From Erwinia sp. S63 (GTDB lineage: Bacteria > Pseudomonadota > Gammaproteobacteria > Enterobacterales > Enterobacteriaceae): a stretch of DNA of 64,000 bases. Of the stretch, positions 47,643-59,396 are shown one piece after another. The notes beneath the pieces were generated by a model. That model ran no database searches, had not been told where the DNA came from, and saw only the letters and a list, made by a program, of their open reading frames with translations. Position 1 is the stretch's first letter, and every line of letters starts with the position of its first letter. The translations under genes and the position numbers were made by a program. The DNA is taken from NCBI RefSeq assembly GCF_016625195.1, contig NZ_JACVUP010000005.1, forward strand, positions 62,001 through 126,000. The letters run 5' to 3'.

Positions 47643-47805
47643 AGCCGATCTCCTTATTCTGCGTTTTTCCACTTTGCCGTGGACTTAATGTGCTTTATCA
47701 CCCTTCTGTGTCGCACAGATGGCACTTTAACTCAAGACCAAAGGCTTATAGAGTCGAACAGGTAATAACAAACTGATAACGATAACCGCACCCTTCAGGA
47801 TTTTT

Positions 47806-49002
47806 ATGGCAAGTGACATCGCAACCCCGACACGCGCACCGGGACGGACCGCTTTTGGCATTTTAGGTGCCATCAGCCTCGCGCATCTGCTCAACGATAT
47901 GCTGCAATCGCTGCTGCTGGCGATCTACCCGATGCTGCAAAAAGATTTTAGCCTTAACTTCGTCCAGATAGGTCTGATAACGCTAACCTTTCAGGTCACC
48001 GCTTCGCTGCTGCAGCCGATCATCGGTCATTACACCGACAAATACCCAAAACCCTGGTCACTGCCGGTGGGGATGGGCTTCACGCTGTGTGGATTGGTGT
48101 TATTGACGTTCTCCTCTACATATCCGCAGGTGCTGCTGGCGGCCGCGCTGGTCGGCAGCGGCTCATCGGTGTTCCATCCGGAATCTTCGCGTGTGGCGCG
48201 TATGGCTTCCGGCGGACGTCACGGTTTAGCCCAGTCGCTGTTCCAGGTCGGCGGCAACTTTGGTAGCGCGTTAGGCCCACTGCTGGCGGCAATGATTGTT
48301 GCGCCTTACGGCAAAGGCCATCTCGGCTGGTTCGTGCTGGCGGCATTGCTCGGCATTATCGTGCTGCTGCAGGTCAGCCGTTGGTATAGCCACCAGCATC
48401 GAGCTAATAAAGCAAAAGCTTCGGTAGCCCCGGTTAATCCGTTACCGCGCAAGAAAGTCGCGCTGGCGATCGGTATTTTGCTGCTGCTGATCTTCTCTAA
48501 ATACTTCTATCTCACCAGCCTGAGCAGCTATTACACCTTCTATTTAATCCAGAAATTCGGACTTTCTGTTCAGGCCTCGCAATTCCATCTGTTTGCCTTC
48601 CTCGGCGCGGTAGCCGCAGGCACCATTATTGGCGGGCCGATTGGCGACAAAATTGGCCGTAAATACGTGATTTGGGTATCGATTCTCGGCGTTGCGCCCT
48701 TTACCTTGCTGCTGCCACACGCCAACTTACTGTGGACCAGCGTGTTGAGCGTGATCATCGGGTTGATTCTCGCCTCGGCGTTTTCTGCCATTTTGGTGTA
48801 TGCGCAGGAGCTGATGCCAGGGCGTATTGGTATGGTTTCCGGGCTGTTTTTCGGTTTTGCCTTTGGTATGGGTGGGCTCGGTGCCGCCGTGTTGGGCGTA
48901 GTGGCAGACCACACCAGCATCGAATGGGTATATCAAATCTGTGCCTGGCTGCCTTTAATCGGCCTTTTAACCGCTTTCTTACCTGATAACCGCCACGCGT
49001 AA
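47806..49002 (+). CDS. fsr: MFS efflux protein Fsr (fosmidomycin resistance)
   Basis: 398 residues, twelve predicted membrane helices split by a basic central loop (HRANKAKASVAPVNPLPRKK). Close to E. coli Fsr: start FGILGAISLAHLLNDMLQSLLLAIYP, motif GHYTDKYPKP after helix 2 and IGGPIGDKIGRKYVIW in the second half. Inner-membrane proton-driven exporter conferring fosmidomycin resistance. Lies between ushA and ybaL, as in E. coli. Confidence 0.94.
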   Translation: MASDIATPTRAPGRTAFGILGAISLAHLLNDMLQSLLLAIYPMLQKDFSLNFVQIGLITLTFQVTASLLQPIIGHYTDKYPKPWSLPVGMGFTLCGLVLLTFSSTYPQVLLAAALVGSGSSVFHPESSRVARMASGGRHGLAQSLFQVGGNFGSALGPLLAAMIVAPYGKGHLGWFVLAALLGIIVLLQVSRWYSHQHRANKAKASVAPVNPLPRKKVALAIGILLLLIFSKYFYLTSLSSYYTFYLIQKFGLSVQASQFHLFAFLGAVAAGTIIGGPIGDKIGRKYVIWVSILGVAPFTLLLPHANLLWTSVLSVIIGLILASAFSAILVYAQELMPGRIGMVSGLFFGFAFGMGGLGAAVLGVVADHTSIEWVYQICAWLPLIGLLTAFLPDNRHA

Positions 49003-49222
49003 GCCACTTTTGGGGGGCAACTCTTTTTCCTCGCCCCCCTCCATTCTGCGTAAAACCTGCCGATAGTGTGAGATAACTGAGGAAAATGCTGCTTCAGCTG
49101 CGTTTTCTTCTTAATTTTTCAATTTAATCGCTTTTCACCGCTCAAATGTTTAAACGTGGTTAGCGATTGTGCATTACACTAGGTTGTTACAAGCGGATAC
49201 ATTTGCACACAAGGAGACAGGC

Positions 49223-50911
49223 ATGCATCACACCACACCGTTGATCACCACCATTGTCGGGGGCCTGGTCCTCGCCTTTATCCTTGGAATGATTGCCAAC
49301 CGCCTGCGAATTTCCCCGCTGGTCGGTTATCTGCTGGCTGGCGTGCTCGCCGGTCCCTTTACCCCAGGCTTTGTCGCCGATACTAACCTTGCGCCTGAAC
49401 TGGCTGAACTCGGCGTGATTCTGCTGATGTTTGGCGTGGGTTTGCACTTCTCACTGAAGGATTTGATGTCGGTAAAGTCGATCGCCATTCCCGGCGCCAT
49501 CGCGCAGATCGCCGTGGCCACGCTGCTGGGAATGGGGCTCTCGTGGGCGATGGGCTGGTCGTGGATGGCCGGTCTGGTGTTTGGCCTCTGTCTCTCCACC
49601 GCCAGTACCGTGGTGTTACTGCGTGCGCTGGAAGAGCGTCAACTGATTGATAGTCAGCGTGGCCAGATCGCCATTGGCTGGCTGATTGTCGAAGATTTAG
49701 TGATGGTGCTGACGCTGGTGCTGCTGCCCGCTATTGCCGGAATGCTGGAAGAAGGCAACGCCAGCCCGTCTCTGCTGTTCTGGGATTTGCTGCTGACCAT
49801 CGGTAAAGTCGTCGCCTTTATGGTGCTGATGATGGTGGTGGGTCGTCGCGTAGTGCCGTGGATTTTGGCAAAAAGCGCTGCTACCGGATCGCGCGAACTC
49901 TTTACCTTGTCGGTGCTGGCGCTGGCCTTGGGCATCGCTTTCGGTGCGGTTGAATTCTTCGATGTCTCCTTCGCCCTCGGCGCCTTCTTTGCCGGTATGG
50001 TGCTGAACGAATCCGAACTCAGCCACCGTGCCGCACACGATACCCTCCCGCTGCGCGATGCGTTTGCCGTGCTGTTCTTTGTCTCGGTCGGCATGCTGTT
50101 TGACCCGATGATTTTGATCGAGCAGCCGCTGGCGGTGTTGGGCGCGCTGGCGATCATCGTGCTCGGGAAATCCATCGCGGCATGGCTGCTGGTGACGTTG
50201 CTCGGCCACTCGCGCCGTACCGCTATGACCATTTCGGTGAGTCTGGCGCAGATTGGGGAATTCGCTTTTATCCTTGCCGGTTTGGGCATTTCACTCGGTA
50301 TGCTGAGTGATGAAGGACGTAACCTGGTGCTGGCGGCCGCGATCCTCTCCATCATGCTGAACCCAATTCTGTTTACCATTCTGGAGCGCTACCTCGATAA
50401 GACTGAAACCATCGAGGAGCAGACGCTGGAAGAAGCGATTGAGGAAGAGAAACAGATTCCGCTGGATATCTGCAATCACGCGGTGATTGTGGGCTATGGC
50501 CGTGTTGGTAGCCTGCTGGGACAGCAACTGATGGAGGCCGATGTGCCGCTGGTGGTGGTGGAAAATTCCCGTCCGCGCGTTGAAGCGCTGCGTGAGCAAG
50601 GGATCAAGGCGGTGCTGGGCAATGCGGCTCGCGTTGATACCATGGAATTAGCCCGCCTTGACTGCGCACGCTGGCTGCTGCTGACCATTCCAAACGGTTA
50701 CGAAGCCGGGGAAATTGTCACCGCCGCGCGTGAGAAACGTCCGGATATCGAAATTATTGCCCGCGCGCATTACGACGATGAAGTGAATTACATCATGGAA
50801 CGCGGTGCCAATCGCGTGGTGATGGGCGAGCGTGAGATCGCCAACAGCATGCTGAATGTGCTGCAGGAAGAGATCGCGCAGAACCCGATTGTGCGCGAGT
50901 GCCCGATTTAA
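49223..50911 (+). CDS. ybaL: KefB/KefC-like cation:proton antiporter YbaL
   Basis: 562 residues from ATG 49223 (AAGGAGA upstream). CPA2 antiporter: about twelve membrane helices to residue ~385 (LGMIANRLRISPLVGYLLAGVLAGPF at the start), then a TrkA-N/RCK domain with the NAD-binding stretch VGYGRVGSLLG near residue 425. E. coli YbaL is very similar through most of its length (LEEQTLEEAIEEEKQIP linker shared). Probable K+/H+ exchange at the inner membrane; substrate unproven. Confidence 0.94.
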   Translation: MHHTTPLITTIVGGLVLAFILGMIANRLRISPLVGYLLAGVLAGPFTPGFVADTNLAPELAELGVILLMFGVGLHFSLKDLMSVKSIAIPGAIAQIAVATLLGMGLSWAMGWSWMAGLVFGLCLSTASTVVLLRALEERQLIDSQRGQIAIGWLIVEDLVMVLTLVLLPAIAGMLEEGNASPSLLFWDLLLTIGKVVAFMVLMMVVGRRVVPWILAKSAATGSRELFTLSVLALALGIAFGAVEFFDVSFALGAFFAGMVLNESELSHRAAHDTLPLRDAFAVLFFVSVGMLFDPMILIEQPLAVLGALAIIVLGKSIAAWLLVTLLGHSRRTAMTISVSLAQIGEFAFILAGLGISLGMLSDEGRNLVLAAAILSIMLNPILFTILERYLDKTETIEEQTLEEAIEEEKQIPLDICNHAVIVGYGRVGSLLGQQLMEADVPLVVVENSRPRVEALREQGIKAVLGNAARVDTMELARLDCARWLLLTIPNGYEAGEIVTAAREKRPDIEIIARAHYDDEVNYIMERGANRVVMGEREIANSMLNVLQEEIAQNPIVRECPI

Positions 50912-51157
50912 CTGACGTGCGGTGGTCTTCTTAGTCGCGGTTAAGCGACGGGTGTTAACGCAGTCTGTTGCCGCACAGGGGTTTCAGTGAGTAGTGGTGA
51001 ATAAAGGCACGATAGGAAGGCCAAAGCGCCTCTGCTGCTGCAAGGGCTATACGCAGCGCAGAGGCATGACGTTGGACCAGAAGCCCACGCCGGGAAGCGT
51101 TTTTGAGCTCAGCAATGTGCCATCCATAGCAAAAACGAATGCGCATCGGACTCGGCC

Positions 51158-52459
51158 TTACCTGTCCCAGTACGACTCTTCCAAACTATCTTCCCGCTCT
51201 GGCAGCCCGCGCATCAGACGCGGTGAATGCTGATTCAGCACCTGATAACTCACCCGGTTGGCATATTTGCACACCTGCGCCAGCGACGAATAGGTGAGAT
51301 AACCACGTGCATGCTTGCTGGAGTTCGGCACTTTCTGGCGGTGGAAATTATTGGCGGTGATATCGTGCAGCAGCGCGGCTAAGGCACCATCGCCCGCGCC
51401 GTTGGTGTTCATGATCTTCTCAGGGCCGCCCATATAAGGCGCGATGTGCGAGAAGATGCGCAGCGGCTGCTGGCAATCCTGATGACGCATAGCGCGGCTG
51501 AACTCATATTGGTTGAATTCGGCAATCGCGCCCGGCAGCAGCGGATGATTGGTTTTACGCTTGAACTCATCTTCGGTGAAGCCAGCCATGTACAAACCGG
51601 TAGGGCCAGCAGTGCACAGCACCAGATCCACCCAGTCCAGCGCAATATTCGACGCCAGAAGCGGATCCTGCTCACCGGTCAGCGCCAGCGCCTCTTCTTC
51701 GTTCATCGCCACGATCGATACATGATCGCGCAGGAAATCGCGCCAGAACTGCGGATCGTCCTGAATTACGTATTTGGTGCCTAACGTCAGCACTACCGGC
51801 ACGTCATGCTTTTTCGCGTATTCAATGGCACGCAGCGTGGCCGCTGGCATCGGTTCACCGGGTTGGCAGCGCACCAGGTAGGAAGTCAGCACCAGCGCCG
51901 ACGCCCCGGCAATCACCTCTTCCGGAATGCTGTCCGCCTGCAGTTGGTTCATTAAACCAGGGCTGATGGCAAAGGTGCGTTCGCCCTGCTCACCAATCAG
52001 AGTGAAGCAGCGGCCAATCGCGCCATCGACGCCTTGCAGGAAGTTGAGATCCATACGGCTGGAGGTGTTGCACAGGTAACGATATGCGTAGCCGCCAATC
52101 TGGATGTTGTTGCACATCACGCCGAGCAATACCGAACGGTCATCGGCCAGCACGGAATAGTTGTGCAGCGTATTACCGATGGTGCCTCCGGCAAACTGAT
52201 GGCTGATTAGCGCATCGCGCATCAGCTCGTTGTACAAAGCTTCTGCGGTGGCATCGTCGATCACCAGCGAGTGACCGGCGCTCAGCCCGTAGCGTTGCAG
52301 AAAGTCATCATCAACTTTGGCTTCAATATCCACCAGCGTCTGGTCGATACCCACCACCCAACTGCCCTCTTCCTGCTCTTGAGGTGTGGCTTGCAGCAGC
52401 GGATCGCGCGCGTTAACGGGGAAATAGTGTTTGGATTTGCGTTTGCCGGGAAATTTCAT
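51158..52459 (-). CDS. gsk: Inosine/guanosine kinase
   Basis: 433 residues. PfkB-family ribokinase-type enzyme that phosphorylates guanosine and inosine for purine salvage. The catalytic/anion-hole motif NTNGAGDGALAAL is near residue 360, and the family start MKFPGKRKSKHYFPV matches E. coli Gsk. Divergently placed with respect to ybaL (ends face each other). E. coli has aes between gsk and hemH; it is missing here. Confidence 0.96.
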   Translation of the reverse strand: MKFPGKRKSKHYFPVNARDPLLQATPQEQEEGSWVVGIDQTLVDIEAKVDDDFLQRYGLSAGHSLVIDDATAEALYNELMRDALISHQFAGGTIGNTLHNYSVLADDRSVLLGVMCNNIQIGGYAYRYLCNTSSRMDLNFLQGVDGAIGRCFTLIGEQGERTFAISPGLMNQLQADSIPEEVIAGASALVLTSYLVRCQPGEPMPAATLRAIEYAKKHDVPVVLTLGTKYVIQDDPQFWRDFLRDHVSIVAMNEEEALALTGEQDPLLASNIALDWVDLVLCTAGPTGLYMAGFTEDEFKRKTNHPLLPGAIAEFNQYEFSRAMRHQDCQQPLRIFSHIAPYMGGPEKIMNTNGAGDGALAALLHDITANNFHRQKVPNSSKHARGYLTYSSLAQVCKYANRVSYQVLNQHSPRLMRGLPEREDSLEESYWDR

Positions 52460-52516
52460 CGTGGCTGCCGTAAGGGAAATCTGACAGAGAATGATATCAC
52501 ACTCTCTGCCAGCACT

Positions 52517-53476
52517 TTATCGGCGTGCGTTAACCAGCTGAACCATCATCTCGATGTGCTCGTCATCGGCGTTGAGCGCGGGGATATATTCGAACTTCTC
52601 GCCACCAGCGTGCAGGAAGAATTCACAGTTCTGCTCGCTGATCTCTTCCAGGGTTTCCAGACAGTCTGCGGAGAAGCCGGGGCTCATCACCTGCACATGT
52701 TTGATGCCTTTGGCCGGTAAACCTTGCATGGTTTCGTCGGTGTACGGTGTCAACCATGGCTCGCGACCAAAGCGTGACTGGAAGGTCATCATGATTTTGT
52801 GCGGTGCGATGCCCAACGCGGCGGCCAGCGCTTCGGTGGTGTCTTTGCAACGCTGCGGGTAATCATCACCTTCGTCGGCAAAGCGCTGCGGGATGCCGTG
52901 ATACGACAGCACCAGCAGGTCCGGTTCACCATGCTGCGCAAACGAACGCTCAACCGAAGCCTTCAGTGCTGCGATATAGGCAGGATGCTCGGCATAATCG
53001 CGAATGAAAGCCACTTCCGGCAAGGAGCGCAGCGGTTTAAAGCTGGCGGATAATCCGTCCCAAACGGCGGCGACCGTCGAACACGAGAACTGCGGATAGA
53101 GCGGCAACACGATCAGTTTGGTGACGCCCTGTGCCAGCAAACGCTGAACCGCCCCGTCGAGACTCGGTTGACCGTAGCTCATACCCAGCTCAACCGGCAT
53201 ATCCACGCGCTGCGCCAGCGCATCGCGCTGCTGCTTGCTGAACACCATCAGCGGTGAGCCTTCTTTCATCCACACCGAGGCGTACAGTTTCGACACGCGC
53301 GGCGAACGGAACGGCAAAATGGCGAAATTGAGAATCGGCCACCACAACCAACGCGGTGTATCCACCACGCGCGGATCGCCAAGGAACTGTTTCAGATAGC
53401 GCTTAACGGCAGGTGTTGTAGGCGCATCAGGTGTGCCTAAATTGACCAGCAAAACCCCAGGCTTTTCTTGCCTCAT
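52517..53476 (-). CDS. hemH: Ferrochelatase
   Basis: 319 residues (E. coli 320). Inserts Fe(II) into protoporphyrin IX, the last step of haem synthesis. Family motifs: [12 protein letters not shown] at the N-terminus, [17 protein letters not shown] with the catalytic His (~residue 194) and [17 protein letters not shown] with the acidic metal-site residues. Downstream of adk on the same strand, with a terminator between. Confidence 0.97.
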   Translation of the reverse strand: MRQEKPGVLLVNLGTPDAPTTPAVKRYLKQFLGDPRVVDTPRWLWWPILNFAILPFRSPRVSKLYASVWMKEGSPLMVFSKQQRDALAQRVDMPVELGMSYGQPSLDGAVQRLLAQGVTKLIVLPLYPQFSCSTVAAVWDGLSASFKPLRSLPEVAFIRDYAEHPAYIAALKASVERSFAQHGEPDLLVLSYHGIPQRFADEGDDYPQRCKDTTEALAAALGIAPHKIMMTFQSRFGREPWLTPYTDETMQGLPAKGIKHVQVMSPGFSADCLETLEEISEQNCEFFLHAGGEKFEYIPALNADDEHIEMMVQLVNARR

Positions 53477-53562
53477 TGGTATTTCCTTGATGTCAAAACG
53501 AATGGATCAAAATCAGGGGGAAATTGTAGCGGAAATCGTGGGAGGGGAAAGCAATTGCTGCA

Positions 53563-53586
53563 AAAGGGCCGGACAACCGGCCCTTT
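53563..53586 (-). terminator. Terminator downstream of adk
   Basis: Ten-base-pair stem AAAGGGCCGG / CCGGCCCTTT with loop ACAA, between adk and hemH (both minus strand). Confidence 0.85.
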
Positions 53587-53656
53587 ATAGCACAACCCTA
53601 AATAATTCAAATGGCAGGAAGGCGGCAAACGCACCTGCAAATTGAAGTATGACGGG

Positions 53657-54358
<702 letters not shown>

Positions 54359-54452
54359 TTATGACCCGCGCACCACAAGGAAACGGGCGCGCTTCCGGTG
54401 AAAGCTTTACTTTGACTTGCTTTAGCGCAAAACACCAGCAGAGTGCCCGTTT

Positions 54453-55283
54453 TTAAGAATTAAGGCTAACGCTTAACACTTCTTTCAGACGTCTCTTCAG
54501 GATCGGCGTGACGTTTTGATTTTTGTTCACACCGCCGCGCACGTTGGCATGCAGGCGCAATCGGTGATGAGCAGGAAGCAGATGCATATCCTGCGGTAAG
54601 TCAGGCAAGGTAAGACTGACCGGCATTGGGAACAGGGCGAACGGTAAGCCGTGCTGCTGAATCGATTGCAGCTGAACCGGAGCATCAAGCGTAATATTAT
54701 CCACGCTAGCGATATTAAACGGCCGCCAGTCGCTGTTTTCCATCATTTCAAGGGTTTGATCCAGCGACGAGCCAAAGGTCAGCCCCTGCTCAAATAACCG
54801 CAATTCACTGCGCACCAGCGTGCTGAAATCGCAGGTTTTCAACGCAATCAACACCAGGTCACTGCTTAGCGCCGCATGACGATCGAGCCGCGCCACAAAC
54901 AAACGTGCATCGCTGACTAATCGTTTATGCAACAAGGTCGCAAAGGACTCTGAGGCATCGGTCACGCCCTGACTTTGACACTCCGCCAGCGAACGCACCC
55001 GCCCCTGCTGCATGTCGACATGCTCCACCAGCGCAATGTTGCCAGCCATCGTGGGCACCGCCGGTAACACACTCAGTTCGCTGACAGGATATTGCGAGGC
55101 ATAACGGGTTTGGTTGCGCGCCTGCTCCTGGCGCAAAAACAGTTGTGAGAGCAGCACCCGCGCAATATGCAAAGAGGGTGCTAAGAAAAGGTCGTAATTT
55201 TCCAGCCGATAGTGACGGGATAGCAAGCCGCGAAGTCGATCGCGCGCTGCCGCCGCCCTGGCAGTAGCATGTTGGTGATCCAT
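54453..55283 (-). CDS. Unrecognised protein, possible PLP-fold relative, divergent from a LysR gene
   Basis: 276 residues. The stretch NIALVEHVDMQQGRVRSLAECQSQGV followed by DASESFATLLH (about residues 80-120) reads like the core of a class-V aminotransferase-type fold, but the region where the PLP-binding lysine would be is unclear and the protein is too short for a complete enzyme. No signal peptide or membrane segment. Divergent from a LysR regulator 186 bases away, which probably controls it. I do not know this family; the fold suggestion is weak. Confidence 0.7.
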   Translation of the reverse strand: MDHQHATARAAAARDRLRGLLSRHYRLENYDLFLAPSLHIARVLLSQLFLRQEQARNQTRYASQYPVSELSVLPAVPTMAGNIALVEHVDMQQGRVRSLAECQSQGVTDASESFATLLHKRLVSDARLFVARLDRHAALSSDLVLIALKTCDFSTLVRSELRLFEQGLTFGSSLDQTLEMMENSDWRPFNIASVDNITLDAPVQLQSIQQHGLPFALFPMPVSLTLPDLPQDMHLLPAHHRLRLHANVRGGVNKNQNVTPILKRRLKEVLSVSLNS

Positions 55284-55469
55284 CGCGTGAGGTTTCTCTA
55301 ATTATAAGGATGCTGTGTGTGTCGCAGATTGAGGAGGGAATATTAGCCGCGTTAAACACAGACAACGCCATCCGTCAACCCGCCATAATCTGGGGGAAAG
55401 GTTAGGCCAATGCGGCTGGACATTAAAATGATATAAACTGACAATCCCTGTTAGGTTTTTACACAGGGG

Positions 55470-56345
55470 ATGAGTATGACCGCGCTTCCGTCGTTACGTG
55501 CACTGCACTATTTTCATCAGGCAGCACTGCACAGCAGTTTTAGCGTGGCGGCCGAGCGTCTTCATGTGACTCACAGCGCCATTAGCCATCAGATTCGACA
55601 GCTGGAAAGCTGGATGGGAAAGCCATTATTCGTCCGCACCAATGGACGCGTCAAATTAACCTCACACGGCGAGCGCTTGCTGGTGAGCTGTCAGAAGGCG
55701 TTTAGCGAACTCTCCACCACCTGCGAAAGCATTCGCACCGGCATGCGTCATCACCTCAGCGTCTCTTGCGCGCCCAGTTTTCTCTCGCAATGGCTGATTC
55801 CACGTATTAGCAGTTTTTATCAACGCTATCCCGATATTGAAGTGCAGTTTCAGCCGTTGGTGGAGATCGACCAGTTGCGCAGTGAACACACCGATGTGCT
55901 GATCCTCAGCTACGAACAGTCACCGGATGAGGACATTGATGCCACGCTGATCAGCGATGACTACATCGGTCCACTGTGCGCGCCTCAATACGCGGCACGT
56001 TTTCACAATGAGCAGGATTTAGCCACCCTGCCGCTGCTGCATGCCGATACACGACTGCACGCCTGGGCCGAGTGGGCGAAAACCAGCGGTGCGCGTGGCA
56101 ATTATTGGGTCGGTAAGCATTTCGATAATCTCACCCTGGGGATTCAGGCGGCGAGAAACGGCTTAGGGGTGATCATGGCTCCACGTTTACTGGTCAGGCA
56201 GGAATTAAGCGACGGCACGCTGATTGCGCCATTAGGATTTGTACGTGTCGATCGCGCCACCTGGATGATGACGAAAATTTCACGTCAGCATGATGCGGAG
56301 ATTACGTTGTTTCGTGATTGGCTGCGCGATCAGGCGCTGCACTAA
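55470..56345 (+). CDS. LysR-type regulator, GcvA-like
   Basis: 291 residues. Winged helix FSVAAERLHVTHSAISHQIRQLE near residues 22-44, then a LysR effector domain with short conserved stretches of the GcvA/AmpR subgroup (FVRTNGRVKLTSHGERLL; LHADTRLHAWAEW). Upstream neighbour and likely target is the divergent gene 54453-55283. Followed by a strong terminator. Effector unknown. Confidence 0.88.
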   Translation: MSMTALPSLRALHYFHQAALHSSFSVAAERLHVTHSAISHQIRQLESWMGKPLFVRTNGRVKLTSHGERLLVSCQKAFSELSTTCESIRTGMRHHLSVSCAPSFLSQWLIPRISSFYQRYPDIEVQFQPLVEIDQLRSEHTDVLILSYEQSPDEDIDATLISDDYIGPLCAPQYAARFHNEQDLATLPLLHADTRLHAWAEWAKTSGARGNYWVGKHFDNLTLGIQAARNGLGVIMAPRLLVRQELSDGTLIAPLGFVRVDRATWMMTKISRQHDAEITLFRDWLRDQALH

Positions 56346-56352
56346 AAAGAAA

Positions 56353-56373
56353 GGTCGGCATTCAATGCCGACC
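56353..56373. terminator. Terminator after LysR gene, facing htpG
   Basis: Nine-base-pair stem GGTCGGCAT / ATGCCGACC with loop TCA, followed by T6 on the plus strand and preceded by an A-rich run. Confidence 0.92.
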
Positions 56374-56435
56374 TTTTTTGTCTCCGGTCAGCCCGGCGCC
56401 GGTCTTAATGCCAACCGGCGCGGGCGCTGAACAAC

Positions 56436-58310
56436 TTACGCCGTCAGCAACTGGTTCATACGACGGATAAACTGGTTTGGATCGTCCAGCGTACCGCGCT
56501 CGGCCAGCAGTGCCTGATCCAGCAACAGCTCAACCCATTCAGCAAAATGCGCTTCATCGTGGGTATCCGCCACGCGTTTCACCAGCGAATGCTCCGGGTT
56601 GATTTCGAAGATGTACTTCACATCCGGCACTTCCTGACCGGCAGCAGCAAACAGCTTCGCCATCTGGGTGGTCATTTCGTTGGCGTCGGTGGTGACAATC
56701 GCCGGGGTGTCGGTCAGACGATGGGTCAGACGCACCTCTTTTACACGCTCGCCCAGCAACGTTTTCACGCGCTCAACAAACGGCTCCAGCGCTTTCTCCG
56801 CTTCCTTCTGCTCTTCGGTCTCTTCATCGGCCAGTTTGCTCAGCGACTCATCCGCTTTGCTCACTGACTGGAAGGTTTTGCCGTCGAACTCGGTCAGGTA
56901 GCTCATCATCCACTCGTCGATACGATCGGACAGCAGCAGCACCTCGATACCTTTTTTGCGGAACAGCTCCAGATGCGGACTGCTCTTCGCGGCGGCATAG
57001 CTGTCGGCAGTGATGTAGTAAATCTTATCCTGCCCTTCCACCATGCGGCTCAGGTAATCGTCCAGCGAAATGGTCTGCTCAGCGCCTTCACTCTGCGTGG
57101 TGGCAAAGCGCAGCAGCTTAGCAATCGCCTGCTGGTTGGTGTTGTCTTCCGCTGGGCCTTCTTTCAGTACCAGACCAAACTCTTTCCAGAACTGCTGATA
57201 TTTTTCGGCGTCGTCTTTAGCCAGTTTTTCCAGCATCTGCAGGCTACGCTTGGTCAGCGCGGCACGCAGGCTCTGGGTGACACGGCTGTCCTGCAGGATT
57301 TCACGCGAGACGTTCAGCGGCAGATCGTTGGAGTCTATCAGGCCACGTACGAAGCGCAGGTAGTTCGGCATGAACTGCTCGGCATCGTCCATGATGAACA
57401 CGCGCTGCACATACAGCTTCAGGCCGTGTTTGCTGTCGCGGTTGAACATGTCGAATGGCGCACGCTGCGGGATGTACAGCAGGCTGGTGTACTCCTGGTT
57501 GCCTTCCACACGGTTGTGGCTCCAGATCGCCGGATCGCTGTAATCATGGGCGATGTGTTTATAGAACTCGTTGTACTCTTCGTCGCTGATTTCAGACTTG
57601 TTGCGCGTCCACAGCGCCTGGGCTTTGTTGATCTTCTCCCAGGTGGTGGTGTCGTTCTCTTCGTCTTTGGTCTCAATCTCAACCGGCAGCGCAATGTGAT
57701 CGGAGTATTTGCTGATCACGTTGCGTACGCGCCACGCATCGAGGAAATCATCCTCGCCTTCGCGGAAGTGCAGCGTGATTTCGGTACCGCGATCGGTTTT
57801 CTCGATTTCTGCCAGGGTGTATTCACCCTCGCCCGCCGATTCCCAGAACACAGCTTCATCGGCTTTCGCACCCGCAGCACGGGTACGCACGGTGACTTTA
57901 TCCGCAACGATAAACGCCGAGTAGAAGCCCACGCCGAACTGACCGATCAGCTGGCTGTCTTTCGCCTGGTCTGAGCCCATGGATTCAAGGAAGGATTTGG
58001 TGCCAGATTTCGCGATGGTGCCGAGGTTCTCAATCACCTCATCTCGGCGCATACCGATACCGTTATCGCTTAAGGTCAGCGTACGATTATCCTTATCGAC
58101 CGAGATACGCACGCGCAGGTCGCCATCGCCTTCATACAGATCCGGCGTAGACAGGGCGCGGAAGCGCAGTTTGTCGGCGGCATCAGAGGCGTTGGAAATC
58201 AGTTCACGCAGGAAAATCTCTTTGTTTGAATAGAGGGAGTGAATCATCAGGTGCAGAAGTTGTTTTACCTCTGACTGGAAGCCACGCGTCTCTTGTCCTT
58301 TCATGGTCAT
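56436..58310 (-). CDS. htpG: Hsp90-family chaperone HtpG
   Basis: 624 residues from ATG 58310, which has GAGG five bases upstream; ATG 58304 (start MKGQETRGF of E. coli) is two codons on. GHKL ATPase N-domain with [27 protein letters not shown] and [14 protein letters not shown]; middle domain with the ATP-contacting NVSREILQ segment; C-terminal dimerisation domain ending NQLLTA. Cytosolic client remodelling chaperone. E. coli htpG is sigma-32 dependent; no clear heat-shock promoter was confirmed here. Confidence 0.97.
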   Translation of the reverse strand: MTMKGQETRGFQSEVKQLLHLMIHSLYSNKEIFLRELISNASDAADKLRFRALSTPDLYEGDGDLRVRISVDKDNRTLTLSDNGIGMRRDEVIENLGTIAKSGTKSFLESMGSDQAKDSQLIGQFGVGFYSAFIVADKVTVRTRAAGAKADEAVFWESAGEGEYTLAEIEKTDRGTEITLHFREGEDDFLDAWRVRNVISKYSDHIALPVEIETKDEENDTTTWEKINKAQALWTRNKSEISDEEYNEFYKHIAHDYSDPAIWSHNRVEGNQEYTSLLYIPQRAPFDMFNRDSKHGLKLYVQRVFIMDDAEQFMPNYLRFVRGLIDSNDLPLNVSREILQDSRVTQSLRAALTKRSLQMLEKLAKDDAEKYQQFWKEFGLVLKEGPAEDNTNQQAIAKLLRFATTQSEGAEQTISLDDYLSRMVEGQDKIYYITADSYAAAKSSPHLELFRKKGIEVLLLSDRIDEWMMSYLTEFDGKTFQSVSKADESLSKLADEETEEQKEAEKALEPFVERVKTLLGERVKEVRLTHRLTDTPAIVTTDANEMTTQMAKLFAAAGQEVPDVKYIFEINPEHSLVKRVADTHDEAHFAEWVELLLDQALLAERGTLDDPNQFIRRMNQLLTA

Positions 58311-58409
58311 TGCTACCTCAACTAAATCGGGGTTGATCATATGTTGAGAGAGAAATGGGGATGATGATGGGAATTTCAAGCCGATGTCATTGAAGACATC
58401 GGCAAGTGA

Positions 58410-59015
58410 TTAGAATTTAATCTTGTGGCGTCCAGCGAGCGAGTGCGACAGCGTGGTGCCATCGACCATTTCCAGCTCACCACCAACCGGCACACCATGG
58501 GCGATGCGGCTGGCATCGACGCCATATTGCCCGCACAGCTCAGCGATGTAGTTAGCCGTGGCTTCACCTTCCACCGTTGGGTTGGTGGCGAGGATCACTT
58601 CGGTCAGCGTTTCACGCTCGAGTCGCTGTTCTAACCGGTCCAGACCGATATCTTGTGGGCCGATGCCATCCAGTGGTGACAAGTGGCCCATCAGCACAAA
58701 GTAGCGACCGCCAAACTGGCCGGTTTGCTCAATGGCGTGGATATCGGCAGGACTCTCCACCACACAAATCTGGCCGTTTTGTTGACGACGCGGATTGGCG
58801 CAGATGGTGCAAATTTCCTGCTCGGTGAAAGTGCGGCAATCGGCACAGTGGCCGATTTCCGACATCGCGCGGGTCAATGCCTGCGCCAGACGCATGCCAC
58901 CGCTACGATCGCGCTGTAACAGCTGAAAAGCCATGCGCTGCGCCGATTTCGGGCCTACACCCGGCAGGCAGCGCAAGGACTCCATCAAAGATTCAAGCAG
59001 TGGACTGGTTTGCAT
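58410..59015 (-). CDS. recR: Recombination mediator RecR
   Basis: 201 residues. Part of RecFOR, loading RecA on gapped DNA. N-terminal helix-hairpin-helix ([17 protein letters not shown]), four-Cys zinc finger ([16 protein letters not shown]), Toprim domain with [13 protein letters not shown] and a C-terminal Walker-B-like end. ATG 59015 overlaps the ybaB stop, so translation is coupled. Confidence 0.97.
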   Translation of the reverse strand: MQTSPLLESLMESLRCLPGVGPKSAQRMAFQLLQRDRSGGMRLAQALTRAMSEIGHCADCRTFTEQEICTICANPRRQQNGQICVVESPADIHAIEQTGQFGGRYFVLMGHLSPLDGIGPQDIGLDRLEQRLERETLTEVILATNPTVEGEATANYIAELCGQYGVDASRIAHGVPVGGELEMVDGTTLSHSLAGRHKIKF

Positions 59016-59344
59016 CAGAACGGCATCTTGAAGCCAGGTGGCAGCTGCATACCAGATGACACAGAGGCCATTTTCTCTTTCTGCGTTTCATCAATGCGAC
59101 GTGCTGCATCGTTGAAGGCCGCAGCAATCAGATCTTCCAACATGTCTTTGTCGTCTTCCAGCAAGCTTGGATCAACTTCAACACGACGGCAGTTGTGTGC
59201 ACCGTTGATGGTGACTTTGACCAGGCCAGCGCCTGATTCACCGGTCACTTCCAGCGCGGCGATCTCTTCCTGAACTTTGGCCATTTTGTCTTGCATCTGC
59301 TGGGCCTGTTTCATCAGGTTGCCCAATCCGCCTTTACCAAACAT
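59015..59344 (-). CDS. ybaB: Nucleoid-associated protein YbaB (EbfC family)
   Basis: 109 residues from ATG 59344 ([18 protein letters not shown]), the E. coli start and length; the longer upstream frame is part of the spacer after dnaX. Tweezer-like DNA-binding dimer. Lies between dnaX and recR, as in most bacteria. Confidence 0.97.
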   Translation of the reverse strand: MFGKGGLGNLMKQAQQMQDKMAKVQEEIAALEVTGESGAGLVKVTINGAHNCRRVEVDPSLLEDDKDMLEDLIAAAFNDAARRIDETQKEKMASVSSGMQLPPGFKMPF

Positions 59345-59396
59345 AGTCTTCTCTCTCTGCTGGGGCTGTACGCAAACGCGTTGCGACAGCGGGTGT

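Noticed and set aside
49654..50379. 241-residue ORF antisense to ybaL
   Set aside because: Antisense shadow; Ser/Lys/Thr-rich with no structure.
50955..51146. 63-residue minus ORF between ybaL and gsk
   Set aside because: No ribosome-binding site or family match; the 246-base gap is better read as non-coding.
56973..57974. 333-residue ORF antisense to htpG
   Set aside because: Shadow of a highly expressed gene; no start signal and no family resemblance.
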